Positions 23,833 through 36,600 of a stretch of DNA of 64,000 nucleotides are shown piece after piece. The stretch is from Sisyra terminalis (lineage: Eukaryota > Arthropoda > Insecta > Neuroptera > Sisyridae): NCBI GenBank assembly GCA_958496175.1, contig OY292278.1:22568001-22632000 (forward strand). The letters are read 5' to 3'. Made by a program: the position numbers and the translations under genes. Each line of letters begins with the position of its first letter. Within the stretch, counting starts at the first letter, position 1. Under the pieces are notes generated by a model, which saw nothing but the letters and a program-made list of their open reading frames with translations, was not told the DNA's origin and did not search any database.

Positions 23833-24105
23833 CATTTTAAATTTGTTGTTGATCATTTCGTTTGGTTTCCCCAGTAATAAAAGCCTGTGCTAGCGGTCAA
23901 CTCGGTCGACATGATTGCGTTTTTAGTACTATGCAAATCGCTGCCAAAAATCGTTCAGCTTTCACCCGCTTGAAGTTTCTCGCTAACCGTTTGCGAGCAA
24001 CTTCCTAATGGAGTCCCATTTTATTAAAAACTCAGCCTGATTATTTTTTCATAACGCCGCAAAAGAAGTATAACTTCAAAAAATTAATAGTGTTAAAAAT
24101 AAAAG

Positions 24106-25852
24106 AGTAAAAATGCTCAGTATTACAAATGGCTTTTCTTTCATAAAATGCTTAAGCTTCCTATAGATGAGCTTAGAATCGTTTTTTTTTTAATTTAAAA
24201 AGCCATAAAGTGCCTGAATGTATTTACTTTATAAGTATTGATTTTTAAGTAAAAAATAAAGACAAAGGCATATGGGATTGGGAATATATGTGGGAATGAG
24301 GAGATGGATGTTAAGTCAAGTCTGGTCGAAATGGCCGTATTCTGCCGGATAATAAGAAATTTATTATTCACGACTGAATAAGAACTGAACAAGAAAACTA
24401 ACCTTGCTCTAGGCCATTTAAAAGTAAACTCTCCAGAAATAATTGAAATACAATGGGGATACAAAAAGAACAAAACAAATCTCCCTCCGTCCGTTTCCCA
24501 CACATCATGCTTAACGTTTTACTCAATCTCCATCATCCACTTATTCACTTCATTGCAATGATTATTTTCCACAAAGTCGAGAAAGAAATAAAATTAAAAT
24601 CAAATTACCGAGTAAAGAAAATGGTAAGGATTGCAATGAAAAAAGCGGAGAAAAAAAGCAAGCTAGAGTTGTGGCGCGGAAGTGGAGGGAAAACCGTCAA
24701 GTGGTCGTTCTTTGCAATCCTGTGTGTAAATGACGTAATTAAACTTCAAGGATCATTTACCAGTCCGCTTTTTATTTTTTTCATCCTTCACAATCCCATT
24801 TTGTGCATTCGTCTACGTGCAATGAAGACACGAACAGAGATTTTCCATTTTCCCATTATTTTTTTATTTTTTTTTTCTTTTTGAAGAGAGAAAATTAGTT
24901 GGGATAAATTCCTCTACTTTTCCCCATCGCATTTACGGAGCATATTTACTTTTGATGACTGAAGGAATTGGCGTAAAGCGTCTGCAATTTGTACAAATCA
25001 TCAATGACAGAAAATGAAGTGAAGATGGACCAACCCAACAAATAAAAAGGAGTTTTAAGAAAAATAAAAACAAACAGGAAAGCCGAGACAGAAGAGCTTT
25101 CGTTGGATAAAAGAAAAAAGCACTACTTTCAACAGTTTACTTTAACTAATTCTCCAAAGTTTAAACTCAAAAACTAAAGAAGAATTTTCACGTCTTCTTT
25201 ATATAGAGCTTCTTTATTGTATTTTTCACATTATTTTTGTCTTTCGTTTTTAATTTAACACTGAACTTAGACAAACAATCTTTGCAAATTTTTTCCACCA
25301 CATTGACTTTTCAATAATAAAATGTTAGACAATTTTATTAAACGAAAAACTTTTGATCTATTTTTAAACTAATATAAAAAAAAAACGTATTTGATAACAA
25401 CTACGGTTCAAATTAAATTTTTCAAACGATCAATTCAACAAAGCGAGTTTTCGTTAAATTTTTTATTAAAAAAAAGCTCTACTTTATAAAAAAAAAAGAA
25501 AATTTAATGAAAAAATGTTGCCTCGAGTGATAATCGCAATGCAGTGACATCTCAAATATCAACTCACTTTGTATATAAGCGACAAATTATCATTTCTCTC
25601 CAAAGTCATTATAAAGCTCGATATGCTTTCGATAGATTTATTAAAATATCTCCATTTTTTCCCTAAAGATCATCATTTTCTGTCATTTTTATTTGATTAA
25701 ATTCAGATGTGCATTTGAAAAGCATTATAGTAAAAAAGTAAATGGAGGACATGAAACGGGGATCCCCGTCAAACATTAAGTTCCGTACGTTTTTTTTTTC
25801 AACTTTGATTGTTATTGGAAATAAAATTTGTACATTTTACTTTATATTTCTA
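24106..25852. other. AT-rich DNA without a recognisable gene
   Basis: The frame at 24453-24884 (plus, 143 codons) is the longest but is low in complexity and Lys/Phe-rich, with no recognisable domain. I do not call it a gene. The rest is AT-rich and featureless. Confidence 0.5.
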
Positions 25853-26526
25853 CTAGCTGATCCCCGCGACTTCGTCTGCCTAACGTAGGTGTAGATTATA
25901 TTTTCTTTTTAATTTGCTATTTGTAGTGGTATATGAAAATTTTTATTTTTCTTATTTCTTTTACGAAAAACATAATCATACTTAAAAACACTATTTCAAG
26001 ATTCGAACCCACGTCTTTATAATTAGGAGGATCAGAATGCCCGATACGTAAGCGATTATGCTATTAACATCAACTATATGTCTATTATATATAAAGGTTT
26101 ATATTTCAAAGAGGCAATTTTTTAAACTTTAAATTGAATTTACTGTGCTTTTTATCAGTTCAGCTTAAAATATTTTTACAGATTATTTTCTAACTTTTAA
26201 TTACCTTTCCAATGATATATAACTCACTTGTCTAAAGTAAAAATTTCTATTTTCATCCCTTGAGAATACCTTTCCTTAATATATTTTTTGGAATGATAAG
26301 TAGCCTGCAGTATGTGAGAAATTGTGTTGTATCTTAATACCAAATTTCATTAAGTTCGGTTGTTCCGTTCTTTAGTTAAATCGGGACACACAGACAGACA
26401 GACAGACAAAAATTTTAAAAATGTTAAATTCGGAATAAGGGCCTCTTGAAACAAATATTTACCCTAAAATTGGGTTCAAAATTGAAATGTACAGACAGAC
26501 GTAAGAATTTTATATATTAGTATAGA
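25853..26526 (-). mobile_element. Non-autonomous Helitron-like element
   Basis: On the minus strand it starts TCTATACTAATATATAAAAT (a common Helitron-like 5' end in insects) and ends GACGAAGTCGCGGGGATCAG followed by CTAGT, matching the CTRR-type 3' end. Near its 5' end is a CAGACAGACAGA-type repeat that many insect copies share. No Rep/helicase remains. The assignment rests on end similarity to the element at 44903-45779, which does carry helicase remnants. Confidence 0.6.
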
Positions 26527-26576
26527 TTTTCAAAGAAACGAGTTAAATCAAACGGTTTCATTTAATACTAGCTGGT

Positions 26577-26638
26577 CGATACTAGCAATCGTAGACAAAA
26601 TAATATCGAAATTTACTAAAAAATCCATTCTTCCAACT
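26577..26638 (+). mobile_element. Penelope-like fragment
   Basis: AAATTTACTAAAAAATCCAT with its flanks (from GCAATCGTAGACAAAATAAT to TTCTTCCAAC) is nearly identical to 59656-59708 inside the Penelope-like RT thumb region. Only about 60 bases remain, squeezed between a Helitron-like element and a decayed LINE. Confidence 0.6.
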
Positions 26639-26639
26639 C

Positions 26640-27230
26640 GAAATTGTATTATTCTTTTGGTCAATTCGTCCCTAAGATTACTATTAGTCAAGGGCTCGAT
26701 GTTTATTGGGAATGTTCCTCTTTTCTTCAGTACTTTTTTAAATAGAATATTTGTTTGTTTTTTATCATCTTACACTTCAGTTGATGGTTAAGATGGCCCA
26801 CTTTTCTGCATCAATTCCATGTATGGCTGTTGGAATGCACTACGATGATATCCCGATCTTATTCTGGTAATTATTTTAATCCTTTCTGTGCTATAGTTTG
26901 GAGTGAACCATAGTCTTTAAGCCATTGTAAGATGTGTAATATATTAGGACTTGTTTAGATGAATTAGTTTCACTTCTTTTGGTAAACTCTTCATTTCTTT
27001 GTACATATATTGATATTTTTTCAGATTTTGGAATGGCGAGTGAAGGTTTAAACATGTTTCTTTTTAATTGATTTGCCGACTCTCTAGTGACCCTCTTTAT
27101 AACCTGGTACCCAAAATAGATTTGGTAATTTTGATTTTCTTGTAGTTGTTTAGTACTGGTTCTGATTTGATGAATAATTTCTACCCTTTCATTACTCTTT
27201 ACACTTCTTACGCATTTGTTAAATATAAAA
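26640..27230 (-). pseudogene. Decayed LINE 3' end with RNase H remnant
   Basis: Read on the minus strand in several broken frames, this gives WVPGYKEGH (plus 27093-27115), resembling the WVPGHxGxxGNE motif of LINE RNase H domains. Further down are RIRSGYHRSAF (near 26837-26868), a HLNHQLKCK-like Cys/His tail, and KKRGTFPINIEPL (near 26692-26718). All are typical of the C-terminus of RNase H-bearing insect LINEs. Stops and shifts show it is dead. The clade cannot be set from this piece. Confidence 0.55.
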
Positions 27231-30154
27231 AAAACTATTCCTGCTATCCTCTGACTATTTCGGCTATAATTCTATAAATATCAGCACGAAAAATATAACG
27301 AAGATTGGTTTTATTTAATTGACGAATTGGAAACATTAGATCTTTTAGGTTGCGTCATTGTTCATAGTAATACTTTCACAATAAGATTTATTAATAACAC
27401 TCACACAAAACATGAATTAAACTTTTAATTTGATTCTAAAATTCTATAAATAAAAAAGTCAAATTGAAACGGTTGCTTTGCGTTTTTGCAAGCTTCAGAC
27501 ATCAACGACTACACGTAATGTATAAGTGTGCAAGATGTGAATAAACAGTTGCGGAATATATCAAATCTAATTTATTTAAAAATTAATTTTATTCATAATT
27601 TCCCAGATATTCTAATGGCTATTCTGTTAAACTTGACGTAAAAAATCTATCAAATCATAGATTATGAAAATCGGTCCAGCTTTAAATATTCTAACTAACA
27701 TGACTTTGTTTTATATGTATAGAAGAAGATAGATATTCCTTTTCAATGTATGCTAAGTATCTCTAGTATTATACTATGTATGTTTGCATGCTGCAATAAT
27801 TGAAAACAAAATAATAATAGCTTTTTGATTCAATTTTTTAATCCAAAAAAAATGTCTACAGAAGATTCATTATGCATTTTCAGGGTGACCCTGGAAGAGA
27901 TAAGATCATATGGGTTGGCCACCCTTGACGTACAAAGTATACTGTGTACTTGGTGTGAATCATTTGATCCACAAATCAATCACCTATACACAAATAATAA
28001 ATAAATTTCGTCAAGATAAAAGTCGGTCTTAAGTTCAAATTTAACATAGAGCAGACAAACATACAAAAGTTTCAACAAAACTTATATTTTGAGATGGGCA
28101 TATTACCTTAAAATAAAAATGTCTATATTGAAATTGAGCCAAAATTTCAAAAGTACAGAGCCAAAACTTTTGTATATTAGTAGGAATCCCAGTCACTGTC
28201 TACATTCACGAATGAACTTATTCCCCAAAACCGTTACCCTCCTGCACTATTCAACACTGTCACGAATTTGAAATCTATACAATTTTACGAAACCTAATTC
28301 CGTCATAATCACGTATAACCATTGATAGATAACTATATATTTATTAATATGTGAATTTCATTAGTTCGCCATATACAATTGACTTTAGCCCTTCACTCGG
28401 TAAGATCATTGTAAGTTTCATATATAGTTATAACTTACCATATATAGCACTTTCAAAATCCCCCTACCTCTTTTAAAATTCCATTTTTAAAATGCTATTG
28501 AGCCTGTCAGTAGGAACCACCACTTTTACTTAAAAAATTGTCGGAAGTATTTTCTTTTAGTTCGCCGGTTTTCAGGAGGTATTCGCTCACTAAAGTAAGT
28601 CTGAATATGAAATTAGAATTTTCAGGTTTACAATTTGTGAGAGCCAAGAAACTTTGTATTCACTTACAAATGTAGCTCCGTTTTCTGATATATCTCTCAG
28701 AGTTTACATTTTTAATTCGCTTTAATCGAGAGACTAAACCTCTAGGCACACATAAAAATAAGTTAATGACCATAATCGTAATTTGAATATTAAGTTAAAC
28801 CGTTTATATAGTGAACACATAAATTTATTTTTAAGCTGTTCAAATTATTGATGAAAAATACTCTTTTCTACTCGTTTTTAATACTCGTTCCTGGCTTTTA
28901 AAGTTTCATTATAAATTTATTAAAGCAATTAATAGAAGAAAATATAGTTGCATATATAGTTGTTAAAAGTGCTTACTTATAAGTTTTGGTATATTTGAGG
29001 ATGCATTTCTGCAGTTGAACGTATTTAACTTAAATGAAAAAATGAAATAAATGAAACCTCTTTTGAAAAAATAAAGGTGATTAAGTGATTTTAGTGATTT
29101 TTATTAGTTTTTCACACTTAATTCCCATTTCTTTACGCCACTAGTTTTGCTTTAACTTACAATTCAGATACTTCTTATAACGTAGAACTCAGAAATATCA
29201 GTTAGCTTCCTTAAACTATGCAACTCTGTTCTACTATTTCTTCTATATCCAGTTCATGCACTGGAATTTATAACGATTCTTCTGATGGATATATTATTCC
29301 ATTAATCATTATAACCATTTCAATTTTTTTTTTTGAAATTTTCAAAAGAAAAATGGCTCTTAATCCTTTGAATTATCATACCATAATTGATTAAGAGATG
29401 CACTTATTTTTTTCTACCTCAAATGCTACAATACTCAATTATTGTTGAACTCTTATAAAAATAGCAAACAATTGTTAAAATCCATCAAATTATTTCCTTT
29501 CTCTCATGCTTGTTCCGATTTATTGTTACATCCAATCTATATGAGTAAAGCCGTGTTATTGGCAGCTATAAATCAATTTCATTACTACAAAAACAATAGA
29601 TGGCTAATATTAAGCATTAATAATATCAAATTGAATTGGAAAATATTGATGAAATTAAATATTAAAATTTGTGGGACGGACCCTTTTATACTAACCATTA
29701 TTGGAACTTGCAAGTGAACAATAAAACCCAATGTATATAGGTATCTTCAATTCCTGGTATTGATTTAAACAACCACAAACGTTGGATGTAAAAACGACAA
29801 AAAAAAAATACGAGCGGAAAAACATTTGCCAACACATGCTGACAAATGAATTGCATTATTATTCAGGATTCGGGTAAAACAAACAACAAATACTACTATA
29901 TAGGTACTAGGTGTTGCACTATATAGGTATAGCGCAATGATGTTATTGAAATACGAATTGTGATCTTTTCGGTTCAATTTCCATTGCTCAATTACAATTT
30001 TGCTAATGTTTTTTTTTTATGAAAAATTTAATCAAATGCTGAATGTTTTTTATATCCAACATGTCATCAACATCCTCATTGTTCTAACAACAAACAAAGG
30101 CTAGTACTCATATTTAAAAAAAATAATATCTATACTTTTACATACTAACTATAA
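27231..30154. other. AT-rich DNA without a recognisable gene
   Basis: No gene is supported. Around 27455-27540 the minus strand reads GTCTGAAGCTTGCAAAAACG then CAAAGCAACCGTTTC, which looks like further decayed Penelope/hammerhead-type terminal sequence. The frames at 28089-28271, 29442-29717 and 29765-29977 resemble nothing I know. Confidence 0.5.
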
Positions 30155-30300
30155 AGCTTACTAGGTGGATAAGTGATCTAGGATTTTGCTTCGAAATTAG
30201 TAGGTACTGGATTCAAATCTCGAGCAAATATTCAATATTTCTCAATTTAGGTATTTTTATTAGCTTTAGGAGTCGCTAATGAATTTAGTAGTTACAAAAT
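30155..30300 (+). repeat. tRNA-derived SINE, copy 4 (diverged)
   Basis: AGCTTACTAGGTGGATAAGT, a B-box-like TGGATTCAAATC and the tail GGAGTCGCTAATGAATTTAG followed by TAGTTACAAA align with the better copies at 40683 and 41770. It is the most diverged copy. Confidence 0.55.
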
Positions 30301-30542
30301 AGGAATATATAATCGATATAATCATTAAAAATAGTATGCATATAAAAGAAGTACGATTTTTTAGCTGTTTAGCTGTTTAAAATTTAAGAAAGTATGATTT
30401 TTGTACTAAATAATTATTAAATCGGGGCAAGAAAATAATTAAAAGGATTATAAGAAGTAGGGCTCTTTAAGAGTATCTAATTTGGAATCAAAATATTTTA
30501 AAGACAATGACTATTTATTAGAAAGTTTTCGCGCATGCATAT

Positions 30543-30976
30543 TGTAACGTGACGTCTCAAAACTGTATTGAGATGGCGTTTATTAGTTTTTTTAATTTCT
30601 TTTGGAAATAAATAATCACTTTTTTATTACACTTGTATACACTTTTTATTATACAATTACATTTGTCAAAACAATCACTTAAATGACAATAATCACTTTT
30701 AATTCAAATCACACTAATAATCGCTTTGTCGTAACGGAAATTCAAAGAGAACTTCGATACAGAACTATCAACTGGCTTGACTGAGCTCCTTATATACCCG
30801 CAACCCAACAATCTAGAATGTACTCCATTGTTTGCCAACGTTCCACCACCTACTAGAAATTTCCAGAACAATCTATATGTACATTCGCATTGGTGGGAGA
30901 GAGATAGAAGTAACTCAGCCAATCGCATGCCGGCATGGCACAAAGAGAGAGACAGACTCTGTCCCTTTCTGTCACA
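30543..30976 (-). mobile_element. Solo LTR, 434 bp
   Basis: Bounded by TGTAACGTGAC and GTCACA, so TGT...ACA in both readings, with matching 4-bp ATAT flanks (30539-30542 and 30977-30980). On the minus strand a TATATAAGG box (plus 30787-30795) precedes an AATAAACG poly(A)-type signal (plus 30573-30580), which sets the orientation. No internal coding region adjoins it, so it is a solo LTR. The opposing frames at 30704-30995 are inside it and are not genes. Confidence 0.65.
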
Positions 30977-31232
30977 ATATATAGTTTTAATGTAGCGAAG
31001 TTTATTACAGATGTTTGTAGATGTTAGTAAATGTTAGTTTACTAAGTATAGACAAGGTCGTCTTAAACTAGGCTGGGACCCTTGGGACCACAAGAATTTG
31101 GGGTCCTTTTAGAAAGTAAAAAAGCGAATTTAATAACATTTTTTTACTAAGTATGATAATTTATTATAGGTAATCAAATACAGTATAATATAATAAGTCA
31201 TTAATGATATTAGAATGCTACTGATTTTTTGG

Positions 31233-31637
31233 TTACGATTGCGATAACAGTTTCTTTCGGGATTTCTGTTGAGCAAAATCTTCCGTTATATCCTTAAAGT
31301 CAATTTTTTGAATGATATCACTTTCTATGCATATAATTGACAAATTACTCAGTCGTTCTTGTAATATTGTTGTTTGCAATTCATTTTTTATTCTCTTAAG
31401 CTGCGAAAATGACCGCTCTCCACTACAATTGGTAACCATTAGGCAAAGGAATATTCTTGTAGCAATTTTTACGTTTGGAAAAGTTTCTTCCAATTTAACT
31501 GATTTTATTAGGTTATGTAATCTTTTGGGGCCCTCTGAGAATGGGGGCCCTGGGCACGGGTTCCGTGTGCTCTTATGGTGAAGACGGTATTGAGTATAGT
31601 GTCCATGTTGTACATCACACGTTCTTCTAGTTGCCAT
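31233..31637 (-). pseudogene. hAT transposase C-terminal remnant
   Basis: The 134-codon frame holds the hAT dimerisation region from about residue 44 to 130: FPNVKIATRIFLCLMVTN, then the hallmark CSGERSFSQLKRIKN (71-85) and LSNLSIICIES. The first 40 residues (His/Pro/Arg-rich) do not look like transposase and come from a GC-rich GGGGGCCC stretch upstream. Full hAT transposases are several hundred residues long, so catalytic Asp/Asp and the BED finger are missing. A likely element end is CAAGGTCGTCTTAAACTAGG near 31053. Confidence 0.75.
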
Positions 31638-31679
31638 TTTACTTTTGGAATTCCTAAAACCTAATTACGAAATATTTTG

Positions 31680-32490
31680 GCGATTTTTTGTCCTTCAAGA
31701 GATCCAGAAACGAAAATTCATCGCTCGCATACTTTCCCGAAGAACCCTATTTGGTGATAAATTGACGTTATGAGCTTTTCTATAAATATTTAAATTTCAA
31801 AACTTTTATGTACCATAAATCACTATTTTTTTAGTCAGGGAGTTCTTGAAAAAAACTATATCGCTTGATTTTTCCTAAAAAGAAAAGGTGTCTAAAGAAA
31901 AAGCTCAATTTAGGGAATTTTCCAAAATATACAATTATATTTTTTTTGCGTCATTAATTGCTGTTTTTTGTTGCTCGAGAGTTCCGAAAGAAAAAACTTT
32001 AGAACATGCATTTTTTTCCGGAAAACACAATTTAAAGACAAAGCTCTATTTGAATAATTTCAAATATTAAAACCTCGAAACTTATAAAAGCAAGCAAAGA
32101 GTATTATAAATGCAAGCGACAAAAAAGATTTTTCTTTCAATACTCCTGAACGACAAAAAATCAAATAACAGACCAAAGTTTTTTGAAAACAAAATTTTAA
32201 AAATGCTCCGTATTGAGCTTTTTTCGCGCTTTCTCGCAAAATATGCTAGCGTTAAAATTTTCTTTTCAGAACTCACGAGCGAGAAAAAAAACACAAATTT
32301 ATGATGAAAACAAATCAAAATTTAAATATCTCTAGAAAAATTTTAAATTTCAATTTATCACTACATAGGGCTTTTCTGGAAAATATGCGAGCGATAATTG
32401 TGTTCTCCAGAACTCTTGAACGACAAAAACACTTAAATATTTCTTAATTAGTTTTTAAAGATTTCAAAAGTGTAATGGTAACTTGATGGA
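31680..32490. repeat. Block of the 144-bp tandem repeat family, copy 1
   Basis: Repeated AAAATATGC, GAACTCTTGAACGAC and AAGCTC-type blocks at intervals of about 130-150 bases, partly inverted, match 60240-61150. It ends TAACTTGATGGACG, as the other array does. Open frames on both strands (31888-32070, 32082-32318, 32110-32304) arise from the repeat and are not genes. Confidence 0.6.
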
Positions 32491-33318
32491 CGTGTATTAC
32501 TATCCCAATTACTCTATTAGAACCAGAGAGGTGATAAAATTAGTGGGATTTCTTTGGGATTTCCTATTAAGACCCTGCGAAATCTTGGGATTTTTCCGTT
32601 GGAGCATTAATAGGGCTACCCAATTAGGGCCAAGAAAGTATTTACGTTATATACTAATTTACGGCCTCGATAAGGACCCAATAGGGCTCATTCGACAATT
32701 TCTAGTTGAAAATTTATTATTTACAGGTTTTCAAGGTTTCAATCCATACAATTGCATAATATATTCTTTGAAAATTTAAAGTATTATTCAAGATGGTAAC
32801 AAATTATCAACTTTGCTTATTTTTTAGGCAGTGGTTACTTATGTCACAAGATAATTTTCCAGTGAATACAAATGAATATAACACAATTTGCTATAATAAT
32901 GAACTTATGTAAATTTGTAATCTTGATTTTAAAATTGTTTATATTAAGAATCATAATTTATGACTAATTATAACCATTGCGTAATTGTTATAATGAAATA
33001 ATGAATAATTTTATGCCAAAATTTGATGTAATATCAAACTTTTTTGCCTAAAGATAAAATGTATGATTTAAAAAAAATTGATACCTACGTTTTTAACAAT
33101 TATTTATATTAGACGGGTACGTTTGTATATGTGTTTTGGTACATACAACAATAAAAAATGTATTTAACTACGATATGTTTCGTGATTATTCGAATTCCAG
33201 ATTCTTCTATCAAAAGAACAATCCACCCAAATTTCTATTGTTTGGTTTATTCTATATTTATATTATATTTTCTATTTTTTTTCATTTACATCAAAATTCC
33301 GCAAGAAATAATTTAGAG
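32491..33318. other. AT-rich DNA without a recognisable gene
   Basis: The frame 32483-32779 (98 codons) starts in the repeat block and shows no known domain. Nothing else seen. Confidence 0.5.
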
Positions 33319-33556
33319 AAGGGTTGGCTATTTTTTTTTTTGTTCAAATTTTTTTTTGTTACTAACTCGTGGGTCACTAATGTGCATAGTGCCCATTGGA
33401 GCCTCACAAGGTGAAAAAGAGAAGGGGTGATATTAGTACTATGGAAGTCTCTTTCTACAAATACAACAAACAAATGGTTGCCTACCCAACGCGGGTCAGT
33501 TAAAAAGCTTGTGTAGGTCAATGTCTGCCCTACGGGTCATTGGTTTGCCATCACTG
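33319..33556. mobile_element. hAT MITE, 238 bp
   Basis: Left end AAGGGTTGGCTA and right end TTTGCCATCACTG resemble CAGTGNTGGCAAAC-type hAT ends. The 8-bp flanks ATTTAGAG (33311-33318) and ATCTAGAG (33557-33564) match at 7 of 8. The interior is GC-richer than its surroundings. The opposing frames here are not genes. Confidence 0.65.
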
Positions 33557-36144
33557 ATCTAGAGCAGCTTTCATCTCATTATGCTTGACCGTTCCCTCTT
33601 TTTTTATTTTTATGGTACTGGTGGACACACCGCATGACGTCGCCTGGTGTACGTTAATCACAATGTGTAGACACACATCCAAATCGTAGACATATAATAA
33701 TATTTTCAAATTTAAAAACATTTACAGTTTTTCTACCTTTTAAACATTTTCTCAAGAAGCACTCCAAGCAAACGTTTAAACACTTGATTGCATCCCACAT
33801 ATCGCAAGTACTCGTTGAGTAATATAAAAAACGGAAAGATACTTATAAAAATCCATAATATATACTCGTTGGTACTTAATAATAATATAGACGAATGTAT
33901 TGAATCAAAAACTGAACATTTCTCTCATTTTTATTCCAATTCATGATACTTTTTTAATCTCCAGACGGATTTACAATAAAGTGAGCAGCTTTAAAAAAGC
34001 TTTTCTAAGTTCCTGCTTTATCAAATACATGTAAAAAAAAGATCCACGAGCCCCTTTTGTGTCTTCCATTTTTTTTCCTTTATATCGTACCGTCACGACC
34101 AACCCACCTCCAGCTTAAGAACATTTTTCTAATCTTGACTTCTTTTCTTTCCTACACATAAGCCCAACCTCATTGCCCCATCACCTACTCTTTTGTAATA
34201 AATTCAAAGAATAAAAGGAGAAAAAAAAACACTCCAACCATGTTAAATACGTATTTTTCGGCAATCTCGTAAACCTTGTGAGTTAACATGGTAGAGATTA
34301 CTGGGAAGAAAACAAACAGTAACAATAACGGAGTAAAGCTTTTTTTTAAATATATTAAAATATTGCATTGAATGCATGAAACAGAGAGCTTTTACACTGA
34401 ACGGATATAAAAGTAAACAAAAAAGAAAAAAATGGTGATTGTAAGAAAATATGGAAACGGAAGAGAAATGGTCGATTTGGGATTGTTTATGTAAGTAATA
34501 ACGAGAAAAGTTACTTTTTTCGCAGAATTCAAAGCTTGCCAGAGGTAAATGATCAATATTGAAATATTTATGATGATGACACAAAGTGCTAGAAAAATAT
34601 GAAAGGAAGAAAAAAAAACTTATCTTCTATTAGAAAATTGCTTAAATGGAGATTTTCTTATATTATTTTCACAAAATTTTACATTAGCTACATTTTTTTA
34701 AAGTTAATAAATTTCCATAAGATTTAAAGCGAGAATAAGACATCAGTTGGTAACGTTTTTTTTCCGGTAGATACCATCTTGTTCGAAAACTTTTAAATTT
34801 AAAAAGCTCCTTATTCTTGCAAAAAAGTACTTCAGATTTTTATTAGCCGATTATGGCTTACGTATACCTAAGTGTCTCTCAAAGTTTTAGTATATTCTTT
34901 TTATATTTGAAAACTTCAAAAGGCCCTTATAAAAGTATAAATAGAATACCAATCAGGAGATAAAAATAAACTTTGTATAGAGGTTCGAACTGTTCCGATC
35001 TATTTGGGATTCTACAAGACTTCATCGCACTTTTAAGATTCAGGAATCCCTTTCTGAAAACCCACATAATAGATTGAACGAGCCCATAAGATTTAAAAGT
35101 GAAATTGTAGATCATAAAAAATAAAGATCTCCAATACTGAGTAATTTAATTTTAAAAATCTAAGGTGCGATACTTTTCTCCCTTATAAAAAAAATAGTTT
35201 GTTTATACTTTTTTATGTCTTCAGGTGTTATTGGTACTGTTCTATAAGTGGTACGAAAGCATGGGATTGCCGGATTGTACGAATTCATTTACCCTATGGG
35301 CTTGCCCACTCTCCGTTTCCTATTTGAGCTAATTCGTTAATTAAGTAAGACGATCATAAATTTTAGGATCTTTCTTTCCCAAAGTTTCTGACGTAATATG
35401 GTATATGAATGGTACCGAACTTGTATTGTATAAACATGAATGAATTCTTACCTTCAATGACATAGCCGTGTCTAACGACTTTGCGTTTCTAGTTTCTAGA
35501 GAATTTTTACAATTAATCAAATATCAGCTACTTGTGTTTTAATACCCCAACATTGAGTGCATTGATAAAACAGTTTTTTTATGACAAAATAAATATTGTT
35601 GGAAAAAAAAATGGATTATAGAGATTTTTTTCGAGAATGGTAAACGTTTTTAGTTTTTGTAAAGTAATGTATTAATGTAGTAATGTAAATTATAGTTTTG
35701 TTGTAGTATTAGAGCAGTGTTTCTTAACCTGAGGTACACGTATCACTTGGGTGTGGGAAGGTATTCTAGTAGATGCGCAAGAAGCTCCTAACGATATAAA
35801 TTACGAAATTTTTGATAATAAATTTCGCAAAAAATGTATTTTTCTAAACTAGAAAAAACCGAACACATTTTTTAATAGGATACGGAGTATTAAATCCGGT
35901 TCTGTTGATATCCTTTAGTTTCGATTATGAATCCAAAGCTCTATAATAGCTTTCTAAAGTTAGCCCCTTGACTTTTGATTTATTTCGTTTATTTCGAGCT
36001 AAGCTCCGATCGCTAAGCTAAATCTAAATTAGCGACTAAGTAAAAGTATGATTAAGTTATAGACCAGAAAATTTTAATCTTTTGGTTAAACTCTCAACCA
36101 GAAACCTACGAGACGCTAAAAAGTAACAAGAACAGAGAAAACCA
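33557..36144. other. AT-rich DNA with a possible hAT end
   Basis: No gene. CAGTGTTTCTTAACCTGAGG at 35715 looks like one end of a hAT-type element, but I cannot find its partner. The frame 34243-34584 (minus, 113 codons) has no recognisable domain. Confidence 0.5.
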
Positions 36145-36600
36145 TTAAAGAAGTAAGAGCTTTCGTACAACGTGATCCTGGTTCATCTTGCTGTATCTAG
36201 AATAGTATCATTGCGTCAAATATTTACGATATGGTTTCAACAAGATGGTGCGACATACCATACATCTAATGAATTATTGGCAGCCATAAACGAAATGTTG
36301 ACAGGAAAACTCAAACCACTCCGAGGTGATATTCCAGTCCAGACCTAATAACATACGACTTTTCCATAAATGGATACATGAAGAGTTGAGTATACTGCTA
36401 TAACCCTACGACAATTGTCTGAAGTACAATAGCCAAGAGGAAATAGCTTCAATTTCATGCAAAATATGCCAGCGGGTTTTAAACGATTGAGATTCAGATT
36501 TGAGAAGTGTTTGCAATTTACCAAGTGTTTATTTTTATTAACATAGACATTCGTTGTACATGCTACTTTTAGCCATTAATAAATGAATTTTTTTATTCTA
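36145..36600 (+). pseudogene. Decayed IS630/Tc1-mariner-type DDE transposase
   Basis: In one frame from about 36215 it reads WFQQDGATYHTSNELLAAIN (plus 36230-36290), the second catalytic Asp region of insect IS630-type transposases. After a frame change comes SPDLITYDF...GYMKS then VYCYNPTTI, matching the SCDLTPxDYFLWGYVKSxVY region that holds the third acidic site. Several stops and shifts intervene and the N-terminal half is missing, so it is a dead C-terminal fragment. Confidence 0.7.

Larger units (their letters stand above)
22060..24105 (+). repeat. Long interspersed repeat, copy B
   Basis: Collinear with 4430-6300 and with 62400 to the end. It carries the 225-bp palindrome at 22325-22549 in the same position as in copies A and E, and a second, diverged palindrome at 23608-23832 where copy A has none. 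Relative to copy A it has roughly 560 extra bases around 22800-23380. The final block GCTTGAAGTTTCTCGCTAAC (near 23970) is shared with 6115-6135. No protein is encoded that I can recognise. Confidence 0.65.

Noticed and set aside
24453..24884. 143-codon frame
   Set aside because: Low complexity, Lys/Phe-rich, no domain, no similarity I recognise.
30704..30995. Opposing frames of 72-79 codons
   Set aside because: Entirely or mostly within the solo LTR.
31888..32318. Frames with FFSLVSSEKK-like peptides, similar to 60178-60673
   Set aside because: By-products of the 144-bp tandem repeat on either strand.
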